Source: Spirochaetaceae bacterium UBA6243 (GTDB taxonomy: Bacteria > Spirochaetota > Spirochaetia > Treponematales > Rectinemataceae). Taken from it: a stretch of 8,900 bases of DNA. Position numbers and translations under genes: made by a program. The DNA is taken from NCBI GenBank assembly GCA_002441395.1, contig DJVZ01000053.1:1-8900 (forward strand), read 5' to 3'. Shown in pieces: positions 1 to 5,228 of this stretch. Each line of letters opens with the position of its first letter. Position 1 is the stretch's first letter. The notes beneath the pieces were generated by a model that worked only from the letters and a program-made list of their open reading frames with translations, had not been told where the DNA came from and did not search any database.

Positions 1-170
1 GAAAAGATGCTAGTAAATACATTTTTTATTGCGCAGGCGTTCGAGAATGATTATGTCGACTTCCGATATTGTAAATACCCTAAAAGGGGTCAGCCGCCGA
101 GATTTTTGGCCGCCCTCTTTTCGGGCAGCAGGATATCTGTGCTGTCCTGTTCCGCGGAATGGAGTATAAG
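1..170. other. Window-edge intergenic DNA, no gene supported
   Basis: This stretch lies beyond the stop codon of the minus-strand alpha/beta hydrolase. A 70-codon open frame crosses it on the + strand (7-219), but it has no convincing ribosome site, no recognisable motif, and runs into the 3' end of the hydrolase gene. Several short GC-rich repeats (GGCCGCC, GCCGCC at about 93-115) and a GCAGCA/TGCTG pair (about 125-145) could form weak stems after the hydrolase. None has the stem plus T-run of a convincing terminator. Confidence 0.4.
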
Positions 171-1076
171 CTATCTGAGCGTAAGCGCGAAGAAGCTCGC
201 GATTGCTTCCACCGTCTGAGCCATCAGCCTGGAATCCCCGCCGTAAAAACCATAGCCATGGTCGGCTCCCGCTACTTTCACCACTTCAATTCCCGCGCTG
301 CTGATAGCGGCTTGCGCCGTTTCTGAAATGACGGGAAAGGGAATGATGATGTCAGCGTCACCGGTGACGAAGAGGATGGTCCCCGTGAAAGTGGAAATTG
401 CCGAAAGGCCTTTGGCAGCCTCGTTGTCTGCGAACCATTTCGCCCCAAGATCCTGTACCTGCCCGAAGGGAGTCGTGAAAAGCACATGCCCATCGGCTTT
501 TGCCTTTGCGGAAAGACTCGCATACTTTTCCGGTCCGCCCATGAAGATATACATCGCATCAGGTCCGTCGTTGCCCACGGGAGCAAGCAATCCCATCGAC
601 CTGTAGCCATTCATGCAGGAGAGAACAGCGAGACGTCCGCCCATACTGTAACCGAAAATTCCTACGGCGCTGGTATCGATCGGCGCGTTCTCGATCGCAA
701 ATGCCCGCGACGAGCCGACATCCGCGAGCATATTCGTGAGGTTGTTCATGGTGAACGGTTCCGCGCTTGCCCCGCAGCCGGGGAAATCCATGCGGATGCT
801 CGCAATCCCCCGCGCCGCCAGTGCTTCCGCAATCGCCGTGAAGCCGCCATTCTCTTCTTTACTGCCGCCATGGCCGTGGGCCATGACGACGAGGGGAACT
901 TTCCCTCCGGCGACGGGGACAGTGAGAATGGCAGGGATGCTGACTCCGCGCGAAGGGATGGCTACCGCGCTGACCGTAAAATCGTAAGGACCAAAGGCCG
1001 CGGGAGCTGCAGCTCCCGTTACAACTGCAACAAAAGCGAAAGCGGCAGCCGCCATTGCCCAAAGTCTTGTTTTCAT
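171..1076 (-). CDS. Exported alpha/beta hydrolase (dienelactone hydrolase / BAAT-like esterase family)
   Basis: This is a 301-residue protein with a hydrophobic Ala-rich leader (residues 1 to about 25, MKTR then AAAAFAFVAVV, likely cleaved near GAAAPAA), so it should be periplasmic or secreted. The alpha/beta-hydrolase fold is marked by the oxyanion-hole motif HGHGG (67-71), the nucleophile elbow GYSMGG with Ser144, an acid in TGDAD (Asp240 or Asp242) and the catalytic His273 in GADHGYGF. Together these give the Ser-Asp-His triad. The family includes esterases, lipases and peptidase-like hydrolases; the substrate cannot be read from the sequence. The start at 1076 has a strong ribosome site reading AAGGAGAGG on the minus strand (complement of 1082-1090), 5-6 nt upstream. 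It lies 67 bp downstream of the amidohydrolase gene on the same strand and is probably co-transcribed with it, with a strong hairpin in between. The family call is solid and the exact function unknown. Confidence 0.88.
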   Translation of the reverse strand: MKTRLWAMAAAAFAFVAVVTGAAAPAAFGPYDFTVSAVAIPSRGVSIPAILTVPVAGGKVPLVVMAHGHGGSKEENGGFTAIAEALAARGIASIRMDFPGCGASAEPFTMNNLTNMLADVGSSRAFAIENAPIDTSAVGIFGYSMGGRLAVLSCMNGYRSMGLLAPVGNDGPDAMYIFMGGPEKYASLSAKAKADGHVLFTTPFGQVQDLGAKWFADNEAAKGLSAISTFTGTILFVTGDADIIIPFPVISETAQAAISSAGIEVVKVAGADHGYGFYGGDSRLMAQTVEAIASFFALTLR

Positions 1077-1108
1077 CGATTCCTCTCCTTGAAACAGATG
1101 AATCGCTT

Positions 1109-1137
1109 GTGTGCGCGGGCTTTACACCCGCGCACAC
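1109..1137. other. Perfect 11-bp intercistronic hairpin
   Basis: The arms GTGTGCGCGGG (1109-1119) and CCCGCGCACAC (1127-1137) are exact reverse complements with a 7-nt loop. The hairpin sits between the stop of the amidohydrolase gene and the ribosome site of the hydrolase gene. In the direction of those genes (minus strand) no T-run follows the stem, so it is not a standard intrinsic terminator for them. On the + strand it is followed only by TTTC. It may be an mRNA processing or stability element that sets the ratio of the two products, or a partial terminator. Confidence 0.6.
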
Positions 1138-1143
1138 TTTCAA

Positions 1144-2394
1144 TCAGTCGCCGGAAACCGCGACTTGCCAGTCTGCTTTTATCTTTGCAAGCAGCGCAGG
1201 ATCTTCAATCAGCTTGTAGCCGGTCAGGGCCATTATCTTTGCGGAAGCCAGGACTACTTCATGCGCGAGGGGACTTTTGGTCGCCTCGGCGTATTCTCTC
1301 GAATGGCCAGCCACATCTTTGGAGGCCACAGGGAGACTGAACATCATGCAGGGGATCTGAGAGGAAGCAGTTCCGAAATCGGTGGACCCTCCCGCGGCAT
1401 CCGAAGATTGCACCTTTCTTATTTTCTCGACGCCGTACAGCCTGGAGACTTCCGCGCCCAAGTCTATAAAGGACTGGACATTGACGACATTATCGTACTG
1501 CTTAATTTCCTGGATGGTCAGCTTCGTCTCGGTCATCATTGCCGCGCCCCTGGCGATGTTGTACACGCGCTCTACGACGCTGTTGAGGTATGGACGCTCG
1601 GCGCCGCGCACATAGAAGCGCGCCGAGGCCTTTTCCGGGACGATGTTCGCCGCGGCGCCGCCGTTGGTGACGATTCCGTGGATCCTGATGTCGGATTTCA
1701 CGTGCTCGCGCAGGAATTCCGTGCCCATAAACATAAGCATGACACCATCGAGCGCGCTTCTTCCCATTTCAGGACTTGCCGCGGCATGACTGGCCTTCCC
1801 GTCATATATGAAGTCGACAAGGTTCAGAGCAAGCGTTTTGCTGCCTATACTCGCCTCGCCAGAACCGGGATGCATCTGCAGGCCGACATCGGCCTGTTTG
1901 AACAGGCCCTCCTTAGCCATGGGGATCTTGCCGCTTGTGGTCTCTTCAGCCGGGCATCCAAAGACTATGACTTTGGCGGGAACCGAGCCGAGATTCTTTG
2001 AAAGCGCCACGGCCGCACCTACGCAGGAAGCCGCAATGACATTGTGTCCGCAGGCATGCCCAAGTCCAGCAAGCGCGTCATATTCTGCGAGAAATGAGAT
2101 GGCCGGTCCGTTCCCTCCTGCATTGACATAGGTTGCAACAAAAGCGGTTTCGAGACCGGCGACCCCCTTTTCAACGGAAAAACCATTGGAAGCGAGGTAT
2201 GCGGTAAGGGTCTCGACGGCCTTGAATTCTTGATTACCCAGCTCGGGGTTGTCGTGGATATAATCGGCGATTTCGATAAGCTGTGGAGCGATTTGATCGA
2301 CACTGCCGGAGATGTTCTCCACCGGATCGGCGACTACTTTGAATACAAGAAAAAATACAAGTATCACGAAAAAGGATAGATTTTTGCTTCTCAT
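1144..2394 (-). CDS. Exported M20-family amidohydrolase / metallopeptidase (AbgB-like)
   Basis: This 416-residue protein starts with a signal peptide (MRSKNL followed by FFVILVFFLVF, probable cleavage after KVVA near residue 22), so it acts outside the cytoplasm. The M20D/AbgB type is recognised by HDNPELGNQEF (47-57), the metal-site ACGHN (114-118, Cys115 and His117), PAEE (148-151, with the catalytic and metal Glu pair), QMHPG (His175), GKASHAAASPEMGRSALDG (dimerisation or lid domain, from 199), the NIVPEKA segment and GSTDFG (336-341), with His364 as a possible last ligand. Relatives hydrolyse N-acyl amino acids, p-aminobenzoyl-glutamate or related dipeptide-like amides using two metal ions; this one's substrate is unknown. 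The ribosome site AAGGAGG (complement of 2401-2407) lies 6 nt before the ATG. It is the first gene of a minus-strand pair with the alpha/beta hydrolase. An exported AbgB-like enzyme is less usual than a cytoplasmic one. Confidence 0.9.
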   Translation of the reverse strand: MRSKNLSFFVILVFFLVFKVVADPVENISGSVDQIAPQLIEIADYIHDNPELGNQEFKAVETLTAYLASNGFSVEKGVAGLETAFVATYVNAGGNGPAISFLAEYDALAGLGHACGHNVIAASCVGAAVALSKNLGSVPAKVIVFGCPAEETTSGKIPMAKEGLFKQADVGLQMHPGSGEASIGSKTLALNLVDFIYDGKASHAAASPEMGRSALDGVMLMFMGTEFLREHVKSDIRIHGIVTNGGAAANIVPEKASARFYVRGAERPYLNSVVERVYNIARGAAMMTETKLTIQEIKQYDNVVNVQSFIDLGAEVSRLYGVEKIRKVQSSDAAGGSTDFGTASSQIPCMMFSLPVASKDVAGHSREYAEATKSPLAHEVVLASAKIMALTGYKLIEDPALLAKIKADWQVAVSGD

Positions 2395-2441
2395 TCTCCC
2401 CCTCCTTAAGATACATGATCAATTGTATGATTTGTGCGGCG

Positions 2442-2466
2442 AATCAGTGCATACCGCTGATTATGC
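2442..2466 (-). promoter_or_regulatory. Overlapping inverted repeats in the 5' UTR of the amidohydrolase gene
   Basis: AATCAG (2442-2447) pairs with CTGATT (2457-2462), and GCATA (2449-2453) pairs with TATGC (2462-2466). The two inverted repeats overlap just downstream of the predicted minus-strand promoter, where an operator or leader stem-loop would sit. A further ATACA/TGTAT pair flanks a TGATCA palindrome at 2411-2428. No known regulator can be named from these. Confidence 0.35.
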
Positions 2467-2496
2467 ATAGTATCATGAGGGTAGAAAATCTGTCAA
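2467..2496 (-). promoter_or_regulatory. Sigma70-like promoter for the minus-strand hydrolase pair
   Basis: Read on the minus strand there is a perfect -35 TTGACA (complement of 2491-2496), an 18-nt spacer and a -10 TACTAT (complement of 2467-2472). Transcription would start near 2460, giving a leader of about 65 nt before the amidohydrolase ATG at 2394. Spacing and orientation both fit. No experimental support is available. Confidence 0.55.
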
Positions 2497-2514
2497 ACCA
2501 ATATCAATTAAAAA

Positions 2515-2718
2515 AGTGGACAACAATCTATCGGGAAATCGCGGGGCGGCTGGAATACCAAACTTCATATGGTTGCCGCATCTGACAGGGATGCGGCGGC
2601 GCTATGTTCCTTATCCTCAGGTGCAGCAGGTGATACACCACGTCTCTTGGCCACTGAGTATGGTTTTCATCTATTTTACACTACTTATTGGCCATTTAAC
2701 GTAAACAGACCCGAGTAG
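2515..2718 (+). mobile_element. Remnant of an IS5-type transposase
   Basis: The + frame starting at 2515 reads GQQSIGKSRGGWNTKLH then MVAASDRDAA and SGAAGD. This resembles the block around the central catalytic region of IS5-family DDE transposases (family pattern: IGxSRGGxxTKIH, then a segment ending in LSPGQAxD). It is cut off by a TAA directly upstream (2509-2511), and the C-terminal half is missing. After about residue 45 (LLATEYGF...) the frame no longer matches the family as I know it, and it ends at TAG 2716-2718. No terminal inverted repeats or target duplications could be recognised. It is a dead fragment, suggesting past insertion and deletion beside the BMC locus. The match is from memory of the motif, so confidence is moderate. 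Confidence 0.55.
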
Positions 2719-2771
2719 CCTCAACCGCATGCTTTTCTGTTTATCATATGGGTGTAGAAGCCTCTTTACTC

Positions 2772-2800
2772 TTGACAGTATTCAACGTATCATTTATGCT
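2772..2800 (+). promoter_or_regulatory. Sigma70-like promoter upstream of the regulator remnant and BMC operon
   Basis: There is a perfect -35 TTGACA (2772-2777), an optimal 17-nt spacer and a -10 TATGCT (2795-2800). A start near 2807 would give a leader of about 120 nt to the ATG at 2927 of the decayed SorC-family regulator. No strong terminator separates it from the BMC-H gene at 3553, so it could drive the whole BMC operon. This is the best promoter match on the + strand of the window. Confidence 0.6.
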
Positions 2801-2848
2801 ATGAATTGAGCATATATTCGAAATGTGAGCATAAGCTCTAATTCGAAT
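2795..2848 (+). promoter_or_regulatory. Candidate operator cluster overlapping the -10 and start site
   Basis: TATGCT (2795-2800, the -10 itself) forms an inverted repeat with AGCATA (2809-2814) across an 8-nt gap. GAGCATA occurs twice as a direct repeat (2808-2814 and 2827-2833), the second copy being part of GAGC-ATAA-GCTC. The palindrome TTCGAA also occurs twice (2817-2822 and 2842-2847). Repeats placed over a -10 and start site are typical of repressor binding. The adjacent SorC-type regulator remnant suggests what once bound here, but that is inference. Confidence 0.45.
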
Positions 2849-2866
2849 GCGGTGTTAAATCCTTAA

Positions 2867-2888
2867 ATCTGATAGACACTTATCAGAT
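2867..2888 (+). promoter_or_regulatory. 8-bp palindrome in the 5' leader (operator or hairpin)
   Basis: The arms ATCTGATA (2867-2874) and TATCAGAT (2881-2888) are exact reverse complements around the 6-nt spacer GACACT. A smaller perfect hairpin, CAGCT-AAG-AGCTG (2893-2905), follows directly. No T-run follows, so termination is unlikely. A repressor site downstream of the promoter, or an RNA stem near the ribosome site AAGGTG (2911-2916), is more plausible. Confidence 0.45.
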
Positions 2889-2926
2889 AGTCCAGCTAAG
2901 AGCTGAAATTAAGGTGCAGATAAAAT

Positions 2927-3416
2927 ATGGCGGGAAAAGAAAGCAGAAAAATTATATCGCGTACGGATAATCTGGAGGTAGCTCAATTCAACCTCAAGCA
3001 TCCCCGCATGAATCTACCGGGGATCGAGGATGAACTCAGGAAGGAATTCGGACTGAAGGACGTCGTGGTCACACTCGCTCTGCATTATCAGCGCGGAAGG
3101 GCTGTGGGACTCTTTTGCCATGACAGGTTGCCCACTATTTGGAGCGCAAGCTAGGGGCATATGACGATTGCCTTAGCGTTGGATGGGGAAATACGACCGC
3201 GTATCTTGCTATTTACGTTGAAGCTCGAAATACTAAAGAGAAAAAAGAAGCTGTCTCTTTGAGTGGAAATGTGATGCTAAATGTATCGATGAATCTTTTT
3301 CTGAGGGGCAGAAAATTGCAGAAAAACTCGATACGTCGTTCTACAACATCTGGGCCCTGGCAATTGAGCAGCCAAAGGAGTGGGCGGTTTTTTCGATTCG
3401 GGGGTACAGTCATTGA
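2927..3416 (+). pseudogene. Decayed SorC-family (DeoR of B. subtilis type) transcriptional regulator
   Basis: Intact SorC regulators are about 310-340 residues: an N-terminal helix-turn-helix plus a sugar-phosphate-binding domain. Here the family pattern continues across different frames. Frame of 2927 (to about 3072): LPGIEDELRKEFGLKDVVV. Frame of 3096 (to about 3122): EGLWDSFAMT. Frame of 3127 (to about 3270): VAHYLERKLGAYDD then SVGWGNTTAYLA and SLSGNV. Frame of 3303 (to 3413): GQKIAEKLDTSFYNIWALAI, ending at TGA 3414-3416. At least three frameshifts are needed, the DNA-binding domain is missing or reduced to a stub before residue 20, and the last third of the effector domain is absent. 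B. subtilis DeoR, a SorC-family member, senses deoxyribose-5-phosphate and represses its deoC operon, so the position upstream of a DeoC-encoding operon makes sense. Sequencing error cannot explain the missing ends. Confidence 0.7.
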
Positions 3417-3443
3417 GGACAAAATACATAAATGTAATAATAT
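3413..3443 (+). promoter_or_regulatory. Possible weak promoter just upstream of the first shell gene
   Basis: This is a strikingly AT-rich patch between the regulator remnant and the first BMC-H gene. TTGAGG (3413-3418) with TAATAT (3438-3443, spacer 19) or TAATAA (3435-3440, spacer 16) could be a sigma70-type promoter with a leader of about 100 nt. The match is mediocre (four of six bases in each box for the first pair). It is recorded because no gene occupies 3417-3552 and the operon needs a promoter. Confidence 0.25.
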
Positions 3444-3493
3444 AGATTGGGATACTGCAACGGAGTTGTTGCGCAGATGAGAGTTGCTGGGAT

Positions 3494-3517
3494 CGTCCCC
3501 CGGAAGCCGGGTCGACG
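3494..3517 (+). other. GC-rich leader hairpin before the first BMC-H gene
   Basis: CCCGG (3499-3503) pairs with CCGGG (3507-3511) around an AAG triloop, and CGTC (3494-3497) pairs with GACG (3514-3517) below a small internal loop. The hairpin ends about 25 nt before the ribosome site AGGAGG (3543-3548). No T-run follows. It could protect the 5' end of a processed shell-gene mRNA or act in attenuation. Upstream, GCAAC/GTTGC (3457-3461/3468-3472) forms another small stem. Confidence 0.45.
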
Positions 3518-3552
3518 TCCTGGCAAGGCGAGAACCGCTGTTAGGAGGGAAA

Positions 3553-3855
3553 ATGGCAGAAAAAACAAATGATGCTCTCGGGATGATCGAAACTCGGGGA
3601 TTCGCGGCAATGGTGGAAGCTGCTGATGCGATGGTAAAAGCCGCAAAAGTGGACCTCATCGGCTACGAAAAGATCGGCGGCGGCTATGTGACGGCCATCG
3701 TCAGAGGTGATGTGGCCGCATGCCGTGCGGCTGTCGATGCGGGTGTCAAGTCGGCGGAGAAAGTGGGCGAAGTTGTTTCCACCCATGTAATCCCGAGGCC
3801 ACATGCTTCTGTGGACGAGGCGCTGCCGCTTGGCAGGAACGGTGTGGAGGCATAA
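3553..3855 (+). CDS. BMC-H hexameric shell protein (first copy)
   Basis: This 100-residue single-domain BMC protein (Pfam BMC, PduA/CcmK type) forms hexamers that tile the facets of the compartment shell and let small metabolites through a central pore. It has the typical ALGMIETRGFAAMVEAADAM start, AKVDLIGYEKIGGGYVT with the pore loop Ile41-Gly-Gly-Gly44 (Gly43 replaces Ser40 of PduA), and the IVRGDVAACRAAVDAG segment (49-64), ending in the usual HVIPRPH. The start at 3553 is chosen over an upstream in-frame start at 3484 because AGGAGG (3543-3548) lies 4 nt before it and the protein then has normal family length. It is followed after 3 bp by the BMC-T gene, whose ribosome site lies inside the end of this gene. 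From Thr5 to Arg95 it is 86/91 identical to the second BMC-H at 4579. Confidence 0.97.
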   Translation: MAEKTNDALGMIETRGFAAMVEAADAMVKAAKVDLIGYEKIGGGYVTAIVRGDVAACRAAVDAGVKSAEKVGEVVSTHVIPRPHASVDEALPLGRNGVEA

Positions 3856-3858
3856 GGT

Positions 3859-4500
3859 ATGGCGGTAGATTTGAGGACCTATGTATTTCTGGACTCACTT
3901 CAGCTTCAGAATGCATCTTTCATCGCGACAATAAGCAAAGGCTACTATCCCATCGGTATGCAGGCATGCTGCATCATCGAGATAGCGCCAGGGATCGAAA
4001 TCAACCGGCTCACCGATATTGCGCTTAAGGCCACGAACGTGACGCCAGGGCTACAGATCGTCGAGCGCGCCTACGGTCTGCTGGAAGTACACTCCGACAG
4101 CCAGGGCGACGCACGGATGGCGGGCGAGGCGGTCTTGCGCGAACTCGGCATGACCGAGGAAAATAGGATCAAGCCGCGCGTCATGACCAGCCAGCTTATC
4201 AAGAATATTTCGGACCACCATGCTCAGCTGATCAACAAGGTCAGGCACGGCAACATGGTTCTGAGAGGTGACACTCTGTATGTGCTCGAGGTTGAGCCGG
4301 CGGGCTACGCATACTATGCGGCCAACGAAGCCGAAAAGACCTCTGATATCAACATCATCGAAGTGGTGGGCTTTGGGGCTTTCGGTCGCGTCTACATAGC
4401 TGGTGATGAAGCCGAAGTCATCGAGGCGCGAAAAGTGGTGGAAGCCAGGCTTGATGGCCTTGGCGGAAGAGTTCTGGCAGCCAACGCGGCGCGGATATAA
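3859..4500 (+). CDS. BMC-T tandem-domain shell protein, CcmP/CsoS1D-like (double-stacking gated trimer)
   Basis: This 213-residue protein carries two fused BMC domains (about 1-100 and 105-213) and forms pseudohexameric trimers. It resembles CcmP and CsoS1D rather than EutL or PduB: LRTYVFLDSLQLQNASFIAT at the start, GIEINRLTDIALKAT (45-59), LQIVERAYGLLEVHS (65-79), and in the second half QLINKVRHGNMVLRGDTLYV and EAEKTSDINIIEVVGFGAFG. The Glu69-Arg70 pair matches the residues that swing to open and close the large central pore in CsoS1D and CcmP, whose trimers stack in pairs as an airlock. Such a pore would suit bulky substrates such as CoA, NAD or a sugar phosphate; that use is inference. 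The ribosome site GGAGG (3846-3850) sits 8 nt before the ATG, in the end of the BMC-H gene. A 78-bp gap with a hairpin follows. Confidence 0.95.
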   Translation: MAVDLRTYVFLDSLQLQNASFIATISKGYYPIGMQACCIIEIAPGIEINRLTDIALKATNVTPGLQIVERAYGLLEVHSDSQGDARMAGEAVLRELGMTEENRIKPRVMTSQLIKNISDHHAQLINKVRHGNMVLRGDTLYVLEVEPAGYAYYAANEAEKTSDINIIEVVGFGAFGRVYIAGDEAEVIEARKVVEARLDGLGGRVLAANAARI

Positions 4501-4518
4501 TCGCACGGATAATCGCAG

Positions 4519-4555
4519 CCAGAATCCACAGGCTGTTTGGCAGAGGGGATTCTGG
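4519..4555 (+). other. Intercistronic 9-bp hairpin between BMC-T and second BMC-H
   Basis: CCAGAATCC (4519-4527) and GGATTCTGG (4547-4555) are exact reverse complements. A nested CTG/CAG stem (4533-4535/4541-4543) lies inside the 19-nt loop. It fills the only sizeable gap (4501-4578) in the operon, 9 nt before the ribosome site AAGGAG (4565-4570) of the second BMC-H gene. No T-run follows. It probably acts on RNA processing or stability, or modulates translation of the downstream shell gene. Confidence 0.6.
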
Positions 4556-4578
4556 TCAGCTCAGAAGGAGATGAAGAG

Positions 4579-4908
4579 ATGGCAGATACGAACGATGCGC
4601 TCGGAATGATCGAGACCCGGGGTTTTGCGGCAATGGTGGAGGCGGCCGATGCAATGGTAAAAGCAGCCAAAGTGGACCTCATCGGCTACGAGAAAATCGG
4701 CGGCGGCTATGTGACGGCCATCGTCAGGGGCGATGTGGCCGCCTGTCGCGCGGCTGTCGATGCGGGCCAGCGGTCTGCCGAGAAAGTCGGCGAAGTGGTG
4801 TCGACCCACGTGATCCCGAGACCGCACGAAGCGGTGGACGCAGCGCTCCCCCTGGGCAGGAAACCTGCGAATCCTTCGAACAAGAAACTGGCCAGTTCTG
4901 CAAAGTAA
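4579..4908 (+). CDS. BMC-H hexameric shell protein (second copy, Lys-rich tail)
   Basis: This 109-residue BMC-H paralogue of the gene at 3553 shares the same facet role and the same pore loop (Ile40-Gly-Gly-Gly43, then Tyr44). In the shared core only five residues differ: Val-Lys to Gln-Arg at 64-65, Ala-Ser to Glu-Ala at 84-85, and Glu to Ala at 88. The main difference is the C-terminal tail KPANPSNKKLASSAK, longer and more basic than the NGVEA tail of the first copy. Tails of BMC-H proteins lie at the concave or outer face and can tune packing or cargo contacts. The start at 4579 is supported by AAGGAG (4565-4570) 8 nt upstream and by normal family length; an in-frame upstream ATG at 4537 would add an unrelated leader. 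It precedes the first BMC-P gene by 14 bp. Confidence 0.97.
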   Translation: MADTNDALGMIETRGFAAMVEAADAMVKAAKVDLIGYEKIGGGYVTAIVRGDVAACRAAVDAGQRSAEKVGEVVSTHVIPRPHEAVDAALPLGRKPANPSNKKLASSAK

Positions 4909-4922
4909 AAGGGAGAGGCCAT

Positions 4923-5228
4923 ATGGTACTTGCACGGGTGAGAGGAACCGTGGTTTCCACACAAAAACCCCAAAACATGGAAGGTCTCAGGCTGCTTCTG
5001 CTGGAGAAGATCGATCCCGTGAGCCTTCAAGGCAAGGGTGATTTTGTTGTGGGAATAGACAGCGTAGGCGCCAATGCGGGCGAGATTGTATTTTTCGTGA
5101 CAGGGTCGAGCGCCCGCATGACCGAAACCACGAAGGGAAAACCTTCGGATGCCACGATCATCGCCATTGTGGACACTATCGAAAAAGACGGCACCTTCAC
5201 CTACCGAAAAGCAGTGGAGCAAGAATGA
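4923..5228 (+). CDS. BMC-P pentameric vertex protein (EutN/CcmL family), copy 1
   Basis: This 101-residue protein of the EutN/CcmL/CsoS4 family forms pentamers that cap the twelve vertices of the shell. It has the family start LARVRGTVVSTQK (3-15), a LRLLLLEKID strand (22-31), the VGIDSVGANAGEIVFFVTGS segment (43-62) and the C-terminal ATIIAIVDTI strand (76-85). It is slightly longer than usual because of the tail FTYRKAVEQE. The ribosome site GGGAGAGG (4911-4918) lies 4 nt before the ATG. The stop overlaps the next BMC-P start by 4 nt (ATGA), indicating translational coupling. It is one of four divergent BMC-P paralogues in the operon. Confidence 0.95.
   Translation: MVLARVRGTVVSTQKPQNMEGLRLLLLEKIDPVSLQGKGDFVVGIDSVGANAGEIVFFVTGSSARMTETTKGKPSDATIIAIVDTIEKDGTFTYRKAVEQE

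Noticed and set aside
486..1340. Long + strand open frame (284 codons) opposite the alpha/beta hydrolase
   Set aside because: It is antisense to a gene with signal peptide, ribosome site and full catalytic triad, it crosses an intergenic hairpin, and its translation is Arg/His/Cys-rich with no family motif.
1111..2001. Long + strand open frame (296 codons) opposite the M20 amidohydrolase
   Set aside because: It is a shadow of the codon bias of the real minus-strand gene, with no motif or plausible ribosome site.
2516..2704. 62-codon + frame in the upstream region as a small protein gene
   Set aside because: The adjacent frame (from 2515) carries recognisable transposase-like sequence over the same bases, and this frame has no ribosome site.
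2867..2905. Intrinsic terminator before the regulator remnant
   Set aside because: The palindromes are perfect, but neither is followed by a run of T on either strand.
3139..3480. 113-codon + frame as an independent hypothetical gene
   Set aside because: Its first half is one segment of the frameshifted SorC-like regulator; the second half runs out of frame with the remaining homology and has no start signal.
3457..3552. Leader before the first BMC-H gene as a riboswitch
   Set aside because: Only short hairpins and an imperfect GAGTTG repeat are visible; no conserved core of a known riboswitch class could be recognised.
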